64,000 nucleotides of DNA from Propionibacteriaceae bacterium UBA7704 (GCA_002482525.1 DLGC01000002.1:144218-208217), one strand, 5' to 3'; shown: positions 47,463 to 56,900, counted from the first letter of the stretch. Numbers and translations: made by a program. Notes: a model not told the origin generated them from the sequence alone.

Positions 47463-47903
47463 TCAGAGCTCGGTGACGCTACCGCCGGCGGCCTCGATCT
47501 TGGCCTTGGCCGATGCAGAGAATGCGTTCGCACTCACCTGCACGGCGACCGCAAGGTCGCCGTTGCCCAGGATCTTGACCAACTGGCCATCGCGAACCGC
47601 ACCCTTGGCGACCAGATCGGCCACAGTGACCTCACCGCCGGCCGGGTAGAGCTCGGCCAGCTTGGCCACATTGACCACCTGGTACTCGACGCGGAACGGG
47701 TTGTTGAATCCCCGCAACTTCGGCAGCCGCATGTGCAGCGGCATCTGACCGCCCTCGAAGTTCTCCGGAACGTTCTTCCGTGCTCCGGTTCCCTTCGTAC
47801 CGCGGCCCGCAGTCTTACCCTTGGACGCCTCACCGCGACCCACGCGGGTCTTTGCGGTCTTGGCTCCGGGGGCGGGGCGCAGGTGATGAACCTTCAGTGC
47901 CAT
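47463..47903 (-). CDS. rplO: 50S ribosomal protein L15
   Basis: Large-subunit assembly protein. 146 residues: basic Gly-rich N-terminal extension (KTRVGRGEASKGKTAGRGTKG) and globular C-terminal part (VRDGQLVKILGNGDLAVAV). Length and layout are standard. It is the last gene of the S10-spc transcript here, followed by a hairpin terminator. The rpmD stop is one base upstream of the ATG. Confidence 0.97.
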   Translation of the reverse strand: MALKVHHLRPAPGAKTAKTRVGRGEASKGKTAGRGTKGTGARKNVPENFEGGQMPLHMRLPKLRGFNNPFRVEYQVVNVAKLAELYPAGGEVTVADLVAKGAVRDGQLVKILGNGDLAVAVQVSANAFSASAKAKIEAAGGSVTEL

Positions 47904-47904
47904 G

Positions 47905-48087
47905 TCAGTCGACCTCCTCGACGGCGACCAGGTGCGGGATGGCAGCGACCATGCCCCGAATCTCGGGACGGTCCTCCTTCACCACAACATCGCCGATGCG
48001 CTTCAAACCCAGCGAACGCAGGGTGTCGCGCTGATTTTGCTTGCCCCCGATCCCGGAACGGATCTGGGTCACCTTCAACCGAGTCAT
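47905..48087 (-). CDS. rpmD: 50S ribosomal protein L30
   Basis: 60 residues, MTRLKVTQIRSGIGGKQNQRD at the start and ENRPEIRG-like motif (KEDRPEIRGM) in the second half, the standard bacterial L30. The frame stays open upstream, but this ATG overlaps the rpsE stop (ATGA) and matches the family start. Confidence 0.96.
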   Translation of the reverse strand: MTRLKVTQIRSGIGGKQNQRDTLRSLGLKRIGDVVVKEDRPEIRGMVAAIPHLVAVEEVD

Positions 48088-48698
48088 GCGTGGGCCTCCT
48101 CGGCACGAGCTCGCAGGATTGCGGCCGGGGTCACGTCCTCGACCGAGAGCCCGCGGCGCTTGGCCACAGCTTCCGGCTCCTCGAGGCTCTGCAGCGCGGC
48201 GACGGTGGCATGCACCACATTGATCGCGTTGTCCGAGCCCAGGGACTTGGCCAGCACATCGTGCACGCCGGCGCACTCCAGGACCGCCCGCGCCGAACCA
48301 CCGGCGATGACACCGGTACCCGGCGATGCCGGACGCAGCATCACGACACCGGCAGCCTTTTCGCCTTGCACCGGGTGCGGGATGGTGCCTTGGATACGAG
48401 GAACGCGGAAGAAGTGCTTCTTCGCCTCCTCGACGCCTTTGGCGATGGCCGCGGGCACCTCCTTGGCCTTGCCGTAGCCGACACCGACCATGCCGTCGCC
48501 GTCGCCGACGACGACCAGAGCGGTGAAGCTGAAGCGTCGACCACCCTGGACGACCTTCGCCACCCGGTTGATCGCCACGACCCGCTCCAGGTAGTTGCTC
48601 TTTTCCTTCTCAGCAGCGGCGTCTCGGCCCCGACGGTCATCGCGTCCGCGACGCTGCTCACCACTGGCACCGCCTCCGCGGCGCTGGGTTCCATTCAT
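48084..48698 (-). CDS. rpsE: 30S ribosomal protein S5
   Basis: Small-subunit protein involved in decoding fidelity. 204 residues: a variable N-terminal tail rich in Gly and Arg (RRGGGASGEQRRGRDDRRGRD), then the S5 double-stranded RNA-binding domain (LERVVAINRVAKVVQGGRRFSF) and C-terminal domain (GSDNAINVVHATVAALQSL). The N-terminal extension is longer than in E. coli, as in other actinobacteria. It overlaps rpmD. Confidence 0.97.
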   Translation of the reverse strand: MNGTQRRGGGASGEQRRGRDDRRGRDAAAEKEKSNYLERVVAINRVAKVVQGGRRFSFTALVVVGDGDGMVGVGYGKAKEVPAAIAKGVEEAKKHFFRVPRIQGTIPHPVQGEKAAGVVMLRPASPGTGVIAGGSARAVLECAGVHDVLAKSLGSDNAINVVHATVAALQSLEEPEAVAKRRGLSVEDVTPAAILRARAEEAHA

Positions 48699-48718
48699 CG
48701 TGAGTGATTACCTTTCCG

Positions 48719-49099
48719 TCAGAATCCGAGACCGGCTTCGCGGGCCCCGTCGGCCAGCGCAGCAATCCGCCCGTGGTACTTGTTGCCGGCGCGGTCGAAG
48801 ACCACGCTGGCGACACCGGCAGACTTGGCGCGCTCAGCGACCAGCTTGCCGACCTCTTTGGCCTTGGCGGACTTGTCGCCGTCAGCGGTACGCAGCTCCA
48901 GCGAGGACGCCGAAGCCACCGTGATGCCGGCAACGTCGTCGATCACCTGGGCCGAGATGTGCCGGCTGGACCGGTTCACAACAAGCCGTGGGCGATCCGC
49001 GGTACCTGCGATCTTCTTGCGACCACGAGCCTGCCGACGCAACCGCGCCGCAGCCTTGTCGGCCATGCCTTTGTTGACCGAAAGCGAGGAAGCCATCAC
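48719..49099 (-). CDS. rplR: 50S ribosomal protein L18
   Basis: 5S rRNA-binding protein. About 126 residues, ending with the conserved FDRAGNKYHGRIAALADGAREAGLGF. The start is GTG at 49099 or the overlapping ATG at 49096; both touch the rplF stop. Layout in the spc order L6-L18-S5 is standard. Confidence 0.97.
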   Translation of the reverse strand: MMASSLSVNKGMADKAAARLRRQARGRKKIAGTADRPRLVVNRSSRHISAQVIDDVAGITVASASSLELRTADGDKSAKAKEVGKLVAERAKSAGVASVVFDRAGNKYHGRIAALADGAREAGLGF

Positions 49100-49638
49100 T
49101 TGCCAGCCTTTCCAACCTTGCGGCGAACATGTTCGCCGGCGTAGCGCACGCCCTTGCCCTTGTAAGGCTCAGGCTTGCGGATCTTGCGGATGTTCGCGGC
49201 GACCTCGCCCACCGCCTGCTTGTCGATCCCGTAAACGGTGAACTTGGTGTTGCTCTCCACCGAGAAGGTGATGCCCTTCGGGGCGTCCACCACCACCGGA
49301 TGGGAGAAACCGAGGTTGAACTCCAGTTGCTCGGGGCTCTTCAAGGTGACGCGGTAGCCGACCCCGACGATCTCGAGTTTCTTCTCATAGCCGGCCGTGA
49401 CACCGGTGACCATATTGGCCACCAGGGTGCGGGTGAGGCCATGGAGCGAGCGAGACCGGCGCTCGTCGTTGGGACGGGACACCTCAATCTCACCGGCATC
49501 GTTGCGAGCCACGGTGATGGGCTCGGCGACAACATGTTCCAGGCTGCCCTTGGGACCGGAGACGGAGACCTTCTGGCCGTCGAGGTTCACCTCGACGCCA
49601 GCGGGAATGGCGATCGGAAGCTTGCCGATTCGTGACAT
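49096..49638 (-). CDS. rplF: 50S ribosomal protein L6
   Basis: Binds 23S rRNA near the factor-binding centre. 180 residues from MSRIGKLPIAIPAGVEVNLDG; two similar domains, with the conserved C-terminal RKPEPYKGKGVRYAGE. The frame is open 16 codons further upstream, which would have no family similarity. Confidence 0.97.
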   Translation of the reverse strand: MSRIGKLPIAIPAGVEVNLDGQKVSVSGPKGSLEHVVAEPITVARNDAGEIEVSRPNDERRSRSLHGLTRTLVANMVTGVTAGYEKKLEIVGVGYRVTLKSPEQLEFNLGFSHPVVVDAPKGITFSVESNTKFTVYGIDKQAVGEVAANIRKIRKPEPYKGKGVRYAGEHVRRKVGKAGK

Positions 49639-49654
49639 CTGTTCAGCTCCTCTC

Positions 49655-50062
49655 TCACCACACGTAGGCGAGCACTTCGCCGCCAACGCTACGGGATTTG
49701 GCCTCTTTGTCGGTCAACAGACCTTGAGAGGTGGAGATGATCGCGATGCCCATGCCGCCGAGCACCTTCGGCAGCGCGGTCGACTTGGCATACACGCGCA
49801 GGCCCGGCTTGGAGATACGACGCAGCCCGGCGATCGAACGCTCCCGGTTGCTGCCGTACTTCAAATCGACGCGCAGAGTCTTGCCGACTTCGCCGGCGCC
49901 CGGCTCGAGCACCTCGAAGCCGGAGATGTAGCCCTGTGTCTTCAGGATCTCGGCGATCCCCACCTTGATCTTGCTGTGCGGCATGCTGGTCGACTCGTGG
50001 TACGCCTGGTTGGCGTTCCGCAGTCGCGTCAGCATGTCCGCGATCGGATCGGTCATGGTCAT
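49655..50062 (-). CDS. rpsH: 30S ribosomal protein S8
   Basis: Central-domain 16S rRNA-binding protein. 135 residues beginning MTMTDPIADMLTRLRNANQA, with KSTALPKVLGGMGIAIISTSQGLLTDKEA near the C terminus as in all S8 proteins. 82 bases separate it from rpsN, a relatively long gap for this operon. Confidence 0.97.
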   Translation of the reverse strand: MTMTDPIADMLTRLRNANQAYHESTSMPHSKIKVGIAEILKTQGYISGFEVLEPGAGEVGKTLRVDLKYGSNRERSIAGLRRISKPGLRVYAKSTALPKVLGGMGIAIISTSQGLLTDKEAKSRSVGGEVLAYVW

Positions 50063-50144
50063 GGCAGTTGATGCCTCTTTCTCGCCATGGTTTCCGCGAT
50101 AGCGCGGACCTTCAGCGGGTTGTGGTTGGTCCGGGTGGAGTTAC

Positions 50145-50330
50145 TCACCAGGAGGACTTGATGACGCCGGGCAGTTCGCCGGCATGGGCCATTTCGCGCA
50201 CGCAGATCCGGCACAGGCCGAACTTGCGGTAGACAGCCTTGGGACGGCCGCACTTGTTGCACCGGGTGTAGGCGCGCACGGCGAACTTGGGCTTACGCGA
50301 CTGCTTCACCTTCAGAGCGGTTTTTGCCAT
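50145..50330 (-). CDS. rpsN: 30S ribosomal protein S14, zinc-binding type Z
   Basis: 61 residues with the zinc ligands CNKC and CRIC flanking RPKAVYRKFGL. This short, four-cysteine form is the normal spc-operon S14 of actinobacteria; a zinc-free longer paralogue could exist elsewhere. It follows rplE by seven bases. Confidence 0.97.
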   Translation of the reverse strand: MAKTALKVKQSRKPKFAVRAYTRCNKCGRPKAVYRKFGLCRICVREMAHAGELPGVIKSSW

Positions 50331-50337
50331 GGTCAGC

Positions 50338-50967
50338 TCACTTCTTCCTCTTGCCCGAGAAAGCCGGGCCCTTCTTCTTGGCGACCTTGGCGACTTCGTC
50401 CGCCGGGGCCTTGAACGGGAAGCCCAGCGCCTTCAGCAGCGCACGGCCCTCATCGTCGGTAGTCGCGGTGGTGACGAACGTGATGTCCATCCCTCGCGGC
50501 TTGTCGATCTTGTCCTGGTCGATCTCGTGGAACATCACCTGCTCGGTCAGACCGAAGGTGTAGTTGCCCTTGCCGTCGAACTGGCGAGCGCTCAAGCCTC
50601 GGAAGTCACGGATACGCGGCAATGCCAGGGTGAGCAGCCGGTCGGCGAACTCCCACATGCGGTCGCCACGCAGCGTGACGTGAGCTCCAATGGGCTGGCC
50701 TTCGCGCAGCTTGAACTGTGCGATCGACTTGCGAGCCTTGGTGACGGTGGGCTTCTGGCCGGTGATCTGGGTGAGGTCGCGCACAGCGGCGTCGATCACC
50801 TTGGAATCACGAGCCGCCTCGCCGACGCCCATGTTGACCACGATCTTGACCAGACCGGGGATCTGCATCACATTCGCGTAGCCGAATTCGGTGTGCAATG
50901 CCGGAGCGATCTCGGAGCGGTATTTCTCCTTCAACCTCGGCATCGTTGTGGTCGCAGTGGCGGCCAT
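50338..50967 (-). CDS. rplE: 50S ribosomal protein L5
   Basis: Binds 5S rRNA. 209 residues with ALHTEFGYANVMQIPGLVKIVVNMGVGEA near the start and the conserved IRDFRGLSARQFDGKGNYTFGL. The C-terminal extension AKKKGPAFSGKRKK is slightly longer than usual. Its ATG overlaps the rplX stop by one base. Confidence 0.97.
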   Translation of the reverse strand: MAATATTTMPRLKEKYRSEIAPALHTEFGYANVMQIPGLVKIVVNMGVGEAARDSKVIDAAVRDLTQITGQKPTVTKARKSIAQFKLREGQPIGAHVTLRGDRMWEFADRLLTLALPRIRDFRGLSARQFDGKGNYTFGLTEQVMFHEIDQDKIDKPRGMDITFVTTATTDDEGRALLKALGFPFKAPADEVAKVAKKKGPAFSGKRKK

Positions 50968-51344
50968 CAGATCTCCTTCCCGGTCTTGCGGGCGATCCGG
51001 ACGCTGCGAGTAGCGGTGTACTCGGTGCCGTCGGAACGACGCTTGGTGACTTCCTCGCGCTCGTAGCCGACGCGGGTCACCACATCCTTGCCATCGACCT
51101 TGACGACCAACTGCACGTTGGAGGCATCGATCGGCGCCTCGACGCTGATGATGCCGGCGGCATTGTTGGTGCGGGTCTGGTTGTTCGGGGTCTCTTTCTT
51201 GTGCTTCTTGACGATGTTCACGCCTTGCACGACGACCCGTCCGGCCACGGGATCGACGGTGAGGATCTCACCGATCCGACCCTTGTCCTTGCCGGCGATG
51301 ACCTTGACGCGGTCACCCTTCTTCACATGCAACGAGTTAGCCAT
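50967..51344 (-). CDS. rplX: 50S ribosomal protein L24
   Basis: Early assembly initiator of the large subunit with a KOW motif. 125 residues: MANSLHVKKGDRVKVIAGKDKGRIGEIL at the start, VQGVNIVKKHKKETP, and a C-terminal segment (GTEYTATRSVRIARKTG). The ATG matches the family start; the frame is open 20 codons upstream inside rplN. Confidence 0.97.
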   Translation of the reverse strand: MANSLHVKKGDRVKVIAGKDKGRIGEILTVDPVAGRVVVQGVNIVKKHKKETPNNQTRTNNAAGIISVEAPIDASNVQLVVKVDGKDVVTRVGYEREEVTKRRSDGTEYTATRSVRIARKTGKEI

Positions 51345-51345
51345 G

Positions 51346-51714
51346 TCAGAGCACCTCCGGAGCCAGCGAGATGATGCGCATGTACTTCTTGTCGCGCAGC
51401 TCACGGCCCACCGGGCCGAAGATGCGGGTACCGCGGGGTTCCCCGTCGGCCTTCAACAGCACAGCGGCGTTCTCATCGAACTTGATGTAGGAACCATCGG
51501 GACGACGGGTTTCCTTCACCGTGCGGACGATGACGGCCTGAACCACCTCGCCCTTCTTGACGTTGCCACCGGGGATCGCATCCTTGACCGTGGCCACGAT
51601 CTTGTCACCAAGACCGGCGTAGCGACGCTTCGAGCCACCGAGCACCCGGATGCACAAGATCTCCTTGGCACCGGTGTTGTCGGCGACCTTCAGTCGCGTC
51701 TCCTGCTGGATCAT
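51346..51714 (-). CDS. rplN: 50S ribosomal protein L14
   Basis: Conserved intersubunit bridge protein. 122 residues starting MIQQETRLKVADNTGAKEILC, with GDKIVATVKDAIPGGNVKKG and GPVGRELRDKKYMRIISLAPEVL at the end. The frame is open two codons upstream (MQMIQQ), but the family begins at MIQQ. Confidence 0.98.
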   Translation of the reverse strand: MIQQETRLKVADNTGAKEILCIRVLGGSKRRYAGLGDKIVATVKDAIPGGNVKKGEVVQAVIVRTVKETRRPDGSYIKFDENAAVLLKADGEPRGTRIFGPVGRELRDKKYMRIISLAPEVL

Positions 51715-51730
51715 CTGCAATATCTCCTGA

Positions 51731-52012
51731 TCACTTGGCCTTTTCGAGGATCTCGACCAGACGCCAGCGCTTGGTTGCCGACAGCGGTCGGGTCTCCATC
51801 ACGCGAACGCGGTCGCCCACCCCGGCGGAGTTGGCTTCGTCGTGCGCCTTCAGGCGCTCAGACTTGGTCATGACCTTGCCGTAGAGCGGGTGCTTGACCC
51901 GCTGCTCCACGGCGACGACCACGGTCTTGTCCATCTTGTCCGACACCACGATCCCCTCGCGCACCTTGCGCGCGGCGTTGCGGACCTTCGTCTCTTCGCT
52001 CATCTGACTCAC
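51731..52012 (-). CDS. rpsQ: 30S ribosomal protein S17
   Basis: OB-fold 16S rRNA-binding protein. 93 residues with GIVVSDKMDKTVVVAVEQRVKHPLYGK and the terminal RPLSATKRWRLVEILEKAK. The GTG start overlaps the rpmC stop (GTGA); an ATG three codons later is an alternative. Confidence 0.97.
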   Translation of the reverse strand: MSQMSEETKVRNAARKVREGIVVSDKMDKTVVVAVEQRVKHPLYGKVMTKSERLKAHDEANSAGVGDRVRVMETRPLSATKRWRLVEILEKAK

Positions 52013-52239
52013 TTGTCCTCATCCGGATCGGGCACGATGCCGAGATTCCGCTCCTGCAGCACGGTGTAGATCCGAGCGATGTCCTTGCGGGCCTCGCGCA
52101 GCCGTCCGTGGGATTCCAGTTGACCGGTGGCCGCGGCGAACCGCAGTCCGAACAACTCTTCCTTCAGCTCGGTCACCTTGGCGTTGAGCTCCTCGCGGCT
52201 CAGGCCGCGCAGCTCGGAAGCCGTCGTCGTCTTAGCCAT
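52009..52239 (-). CDS. rpmC: 50S ribosomal protein L29
   Basis: 76 residues, two-helix protein near the exit tunnel. MAKTTTASELRGLSREELNAKV at the start and LRFAAATGQLESHGRLREARKDIARI are typical. The frame is open upstream, but this ATG fits the family and lies one base past the rplP stop. The C terminus is acidic (GIVPDPDEDK). Confidence 0.97.
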   Translation of the reverse strand: MAKTTTASELRGLSREELNAKVTELKEELFGLRFAAATGQLESHGRLREARKDIARIYTVLQERNLGIVPDPDEDK

Positions 52240-52240
52240 C

Positions 52241-52660
52241 TCAGACCTCCCCACCTTCCCGCTTGACGAAGCGGGCCTTGAACGGCAGCTTGTGGATCGC
52301 GAGCCGCATGGCTTCGCGAGCGACAGGCTCCTCAACACCGGACAGTTCGAACAGAACCCGTCCAGGCTTGATGTTGGCGACCCACCATTCCGGTGAGCCC
52401 TTGCCCGAACCCATCCGGGACTCAGCAGGATGCTTCGTCATCGGACGGTCGGGGTAGATATTGATCCAGACCTTGCCGCCACGCTTGATGTGACGGGTCA
52501 TGGCGATACGGGCGCTTTCAATCTGACGGTTCGTCAGGTAGCCGCCCTCGATCGCCTGGATACCGTAATCACCGAAAGCGATCTTGGTACCACCCTTGGC
52601 CATTCCGGTCCGCTTGGGGTGGTGCTGCTTGCGGTGCTTGACTCGACGGGGAATCAACAT
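52241..52660 (-). CDS. rplP: 50S ribosomal protein L16
   Basis: Peptidyl-transferase centre protein. 139 residues starting MLIPRRVKHRKQHHPKRTGMAKGG, with the universally conserved GSGKGSPEWWVANIKPGR. One base separates it from the rpsC stop. Confidence 0.98.
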   Translation of the reverse strand: MLIPRRVKHRKQHHPKRTGMAKGGTKIAFGDYGIQAIEGGYLTNRQIESARIAMTRHIKRGGKVWINIYPDRPMTKHPAESRMGSGKGSPEWWVANIKPGRVLFELSGVEEPVAREAMRLAIHKLPFKARFVKREGGEV

Positions 52661-52661
52661 G

Positions 52662-53477
<816 letters not shown>

Positions 53478-53479
53478 GC

Positions 53480-53878
53480 TCAGGCTCCCTTCGTGATCTT
53501 GGGCTCGACGACAACAGTGATGTGGCTGGCCCGCTTCAGGATTCGGCTGGCCGAGCCTTTGGCCCGGGGGCGAATCCGCCGCAGGGTCATGCCTTCGTCG
53601 ACGAAAGCCGCCGACACGAACAGTTCGTCGGCCCGCAGGCCTTCGGTGTTCTCAGCATTGGCGGTGGCGCTGGCCACCACCTTGTAAACCGGCTCAGAGG
53701 CCGCCTGTGGGGCGAACTTGAGCACGTCCAGGGCTTCGGTGACGTCCATTCCGCGCACCAAGTCGACGACGCGACGAACCTTCAAGGGGCTCATCCGCAC
53801 GTGCTTGGCAATCGCGTAGGAGCCAGGCCGGTCCCCGAGCAGGGCTGCGCGACGACTGGGCCGCTCGTTTTTGCTCAT
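53480..53878 (-). CDS. rplV: 50S ribosomal protein L22
   Basis: Exit-tunnel protein. 132 residues with AIAKHVRMSPLKVRRVVDLVRGM and the long-hairpin region FVDEGMTLRRIRPRAKGSASRI, where macrolide-resistance changes can arise in other bacteria. It follows rpsS by a 29-base gap and is two bases before rpsC. Confidence 0.98.
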   Translation of the reverse strand: MSKNERPSRRAALLGDRPGSYAIAKHVRMSPLKVRRVVDLVRGMDVTEALDVLKFAPQAASEPVYKVVASATANAENTEGLRADELFVSAAFVDEGMTLRRIRPRAKGSASRILKRASHITVVVEPKITKGA

Positions 53879-53907
53879 GGTTGTTTCCAGTTCCTCATCT
53901 GCCCCGC

Positions 53908-54189
53908 TCAGCGGCGGCGTGCCTTCTTGTCGTCCTTGATGTGCCCGCGGAAGGTGCGGGTGGGCGCGAACTCGCCCAGCTTGTGCCCGATCATGGCTTC
54001 AGTCACGAAGACCGGCACATGCTTGCGACCGTCGTGCACCGCGATGGTGTGACCGATCATGTCCGGAGTGATCATCGAGCGCCGAGACCAGGTCTTGATG
54101 ACCTGCTTGGTGCCCTTCTCATTCTGGGCGTCGACCTTCTTCACCAGATGGTCGTCGACGAAGGGGCCCTTCTTCAGGCTGCGTGGCAT
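53908..54189 (-). CDS. rpsS: 30S ribosomal protein S19
   Basis: 93 residues beginning MPRSLKKGPFVDDHLVKKVDAQN, with WSRRSMITPDMIGHTIAVHDGRKHVPVFV and EFAPTRTFRGH, all typical of S19, which contacts the A-site finger. It follows rplB by 21 bases. Confidence 0.98.
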   Translation of the reverse strand: MPRSLKKGPFVDDHLVKKVDAQNEKGTKQVIKTWSRRSMITPDMIGHTIAVHDGRKHVPVFVTEAMIGHKLGEFAPTRTFRGHIKDDKKARRR

Positions 54190-54210
54190 TGCGTTACCTC
54201 ACCTGTCCTA

Positions 54211-55047
54211 TCAGCGCTTCTTGCCGGACTTGCGGCGACGCACGATCAGCCGCGAACTCGCCTTGTTCTTATCCCGGGTGCGACCCTCGGGCTTGCCCCA
54301 TGGGGAAACCGGGTGTCGACCACCGGAGGTCTTGCCCTCGCCACCGCCGTGGGGGTGGTCGATGGGGTTCATGGCCACACCGCGCACGGTCGGGCGGATG
54401 CCCTTCCAACGGTTGCGACCGGCCTTGCCCCAGTTGATGTTGGATTGCTCGGCGTTGCCGACCTCACCGACGGTGGCGCGACAACGAACGTCCACCATCC
54501 GCATTTCACCCGAAGGCAGCCGCAGCGTAGCCATCTTGCCTTCGCGGGCGACCAACTGGATCCGGGCACCGGCCGAACGGCCGAGCTTGGCTCCGCCGCC
54601 GGGACGCATCTCGACCGCGTGCACCGTGGTGCCCACCGGGATGTTGCGCAGCGGCAGGTTGTTGCCAGGCTTGATGTCAGCGCCCTCACCGGCCTCAACC
54701 ATCGCACCCTGCTCCAGTCCGAGCGGCGCGATGATGTAGCGCTTCTCGCCGTCCAGGTAGTGCAGCAGCGCGATGCGCGCGGTGCGGTTGGGGTCGTATT
54801 CGATATGAGCGACCTTGGCCGGGACGCCGTCCTTGTCGTAGCGACGGAAGTCGACCAGCCGGTAGGCCTGCTTGTGACCGCCACCGATGTGCCGGGTGGT
54901 GATCCGACCGGAGTTGTTGCGGCCACCGGTCTTCGGCTTCGGCGCGAGTAGAGACTTCTCCGGCGTGGAGCGAGTCAGTTCAACGAAGTCGGCCACGCTC
55001 GAGCCGCGACGGCCCGGAGTGGTCGGCTTGTACTTACGGATACCCAT
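54211..55047 (-). CDS. rplB: 50S ribosomal protein L2
   Basis: Peptidyl-transferase and subunit-association protein. 278 residues with GRNNSGRITTRHIGGGHKQAYR near the start, VEAGEGADIKPGNNLPLRNIP, and the highly conserved AMNPIDHPHGGGEGK with the His that is universal in L2. Length is standard. Confidence 0.98.
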   Translation of the reverse strand: MGIRKYKPTTPGRRGSSVADFVELTRSTPEKSLLAPKPKTGGRNNSGRITTRHIGGGHKQAYRLVDFRRYDKDGVPAKVAHIEYDPNRTARIALLHYLDGEKRYIIAPLGLEQGAMVEAGEGADIKPGNNLPLRNIPVGTTVHAVEMRPGGGAKLGRSAGARIQLVAREGKMATLRLPSGEMRMVDVRCRATVGEVGNAEQSNINWGKAGRNRWKGIRPTVRGVAMNPIDHPHGGGEGKTSGGRHPVSPWGKPEGRTRDKNKASSRLIVRRRKSGKKR

Positions 55048-55079
55048 GAGTTCGTTTTCCTTGTCTGGCTGCCAGGGGC

Positions 55080-55388
55080 TTAGGCGAGTGCCCCGGAGAA
55101 GATGTCAATGCGCTGGCCCTCAGCGACGCTCACGATGGCGCGCTTGGTGTCCTTCTGCTTGCCCCAGCCGGCACGAGTCCGACGGCGCTTGCCCTGGCGG
55201 TTGGCGGTGTTCACACCGGTCACCTTGACGCCGAAGACTGCCTCGACCGCGATCTTGATCTCGGTCTTGTTGGCATCCGGTGCCACCAGGAAGGTGTACT
55301 TGTTCTCATCCAGCAGGCTGTAAGCCTTCTCGCTGACCACAGGGGCCAGCAGGATGTCGCGGTGATCGCGGATCTTCAGCTCGCTCAC
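55080..55388 (-). CDS. rplW: 50S ribosomal protein L23
   Basis: Exit-site protein that docks signal recognition particle and trigger factor. 102 residues with RDILLAPVVSEKAYSLLDENKYTF and ANRQGKRRRTRAGWGKQKDTKRAIV. Its ATG overlaps the rplD stop (ATGA). Confidence 0.97.
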   Translation of the reverse strand: MSELKIRDHRDILLAPVVSEKAYSLLDENKYTFLVAPDANKTEIKIAVEAVFGVKVTGVNTANRQGKRRRTRAGWGKQKDTKRAIVSVAEGQRIDIFSGALA

Positions 55389-56236
55389 TTCGTCTCCTCC
55401 TTGGGCTCAGCCTTGGCCTTGGCCTTCGGCGCAGCCTTGGTCTTCGGCGCAGCTTCGGCGCTGTCATCAGACACGGCTGCTGCCTTGGCCTTGGGCTCGG
55501 CTTTCGCTTTGGGCTCGGCCTTCGCCTTGGGTTCGGCCTTGGCCTTCGCCTTGGGCTCGGCGACGGGCTCGGGTGCCACTTCGGCGGCAACCACAGTCAC
55601 TTCGCTCGAGCCGGACAGCGGCCCGGCCACGAAGCTGGCGAGCGCAGCGCTGGTGAAGACGACATCGTCGCTGTTCACCACGTCGTAGGCGTTCAACTGA
55701 TCGACGGCCAGGGCATGCACCGAGGCGACATTGCGCAGACTCAGCCACGCCACATCCTCGTCGCGATCCAGCACCACCAGCAGCTTGGCACCGCCGATCT
55801 CTGCCAGGGCTTGCAGTGCCGCCTTCGTGGAGGGAACCTCACCGGCCACGATGCTGTCGATCACATGGACCCGACCATCGCGTGCCCGATCCGACAGAGC
55901 ACCACGCAAAGCGGCGGCGATCATCTTCTTCGGGGTGCGCTGGGCATAGCTGCGCGGTTGTGGGCCATGAACGACGCCACCACCGGTCCACTGCGGCGCA
56001 CGGCGGGAACCCTGGCGGGCGCGGCCGGTGCCCTTCTGACGCCACGGCTTGGCGCCGCCGCCGGCGACTTCTCCGCGGGTCTTGGTGGCGTGGGTGCCCT
56101 GACGGGCGGCGGCCAACTGAGCCACAACGACCTGGTGGATCAGCGGCACATTGGTCTGTACGTCGAACAGTTCGCCGGGCAGTTCAGCCTTGGCGGACTT
56201 GGTGCCGATCACGGCAACGGTTCGGGTTTCGGTCAT
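55385..56236 (-). CDS. rplD: 50S ribosomal protein L4 with repeat-rich C-terminal extension
   Basis: Exit-tunnel constriction protein. The L4 core spans residues 1 to about 215: FDVQTNVPLIHQVVVAQLAAARQGTHATK, the tunnel loop GGGAKPWRQKGTGRARQGSRRAPQW, and LNAYDVVNSDDVVFTSAAL. The remaining 68 residues are an added tail of Ala-Glu-Pro-Lys repeats (AEPKAKAEPKAKAEPKAKA), giving 283 residues against 205-220 normally. The tail is in frame, free of stops and low complexity. It overlaps rplW and rplC (ATGA). Confidence 0.96.
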   Translation of the reverse strand: MTETRTVAVIGTKSAKAELPGELFDVQTNVPLIHQVVVAQLAAARQGTHATKTRGEVAGGGAKPWRQKGTGRARQGSRRAPQWTGGGVVHGPQPRSYAQRTPKKMIAAALRGALSDRARDGRVHVIDSIVAGEVPSTKAALQALAEIGGAKLLVVLDRDEDVAWLSLRNVASVHALAVDQLNAYDVVNSDDVVFTSAALASFVAGPLSGSSEVTVVAAEVAPEPVAEPKAKAKAEPKAKAEPKAKAEPKAKAAAVSDDSAEAAPKTKAAPKAKAKAEPKEETK

Positions 56237-56889
56237 GCTTTCACACCCTTCTTGGCCGCAGTCCGCACCACGACGAGCGTGCCCTTGGGGCCGGGCACGG
56301 AGCCCTTCACCAGGATCAAGCCGCGTTCGGTATCCACGCCATGGACGGTCAGGTTCTGCACGGTCACCTTGTCCACACCCATCCGGCCGGCCATCCGGGT
56401 GCCTTTGAAGACGTGACCGGGAGTGGCGCAGGCGCCAATGGAGCCCGGGGAGCGGTGCTTGCGGTGCACGCCGTGGCTGGCCCGCAGACCGCCGAAGCCG
56501 TGCCGCTTCATGACACCAGCGGTGCCCTTGCCCTTGGTGACGCCGGTCACATCCACCACATCTTCGGCGGAGAAAACGTCAGCGTTGAGTTCCTGGCCGA
56601 TGGTGTAGGTGCTGGCATCCGCAGTACGCAGTTCGACCAGATGCTTGCGCGGGGTGACCCCGGCCTTGTCGAAATGGCCCGCGGCCGGCTTGGTGACCTT
56701 CTTGGCCTTCACCGCACCAAAACCCAGTTGGACGGCGGAGTAGCCGTCATTGTCAGCGGTGCGGATCTGGGTGACCACACAGGGTCCCGCCTGGATCACG
56801 GTCACCGGCACTACCTTGTTGTCAGCATCCCAGACCTGGGTCATTCCCAGCTTGGTGCCGAGCAGGCCCTTCACAGTTCGATCGCTCAT
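56233..56889 (-). CDS. rplC: 50S ribosomal protein L3
   Basis: Early large-subunit assembly protein reaching the peptidyl-transferase centre. 218 residues starting MSDRTVKGLLGTKLGMTQVWD; conserved SHGVHRKHRSPGSIGACATPGHVFKGTRMAGRMG carries the Gln/His loop region. The ATG at 56889 fits the family; the frame runs five codons further. It overlaps rplD by four bases. Confidence 0.98.
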   Translation of the reverse strand: MSDRTVKGLLGTKLGMTQVWDADNKVVPVTVIQAGPCVVTQIRTADNDGYSAVQLGFGAVKAKKVTKPAAGHFDKAGVTPRKHLVELRTADASTYTIGQELNADVFSAEDVVDVTGVTKGKGTAGVMKRHGFGGLRASHGVHRKHRSPGSIGACATPGHVFKGTRMAGRMGVDKVTVQNLTVHGVDTERGLILVKGSVPGPKGTLVVVRTAAKKGVKA

Positions 56890-56900
56890 CTGTACTGACC

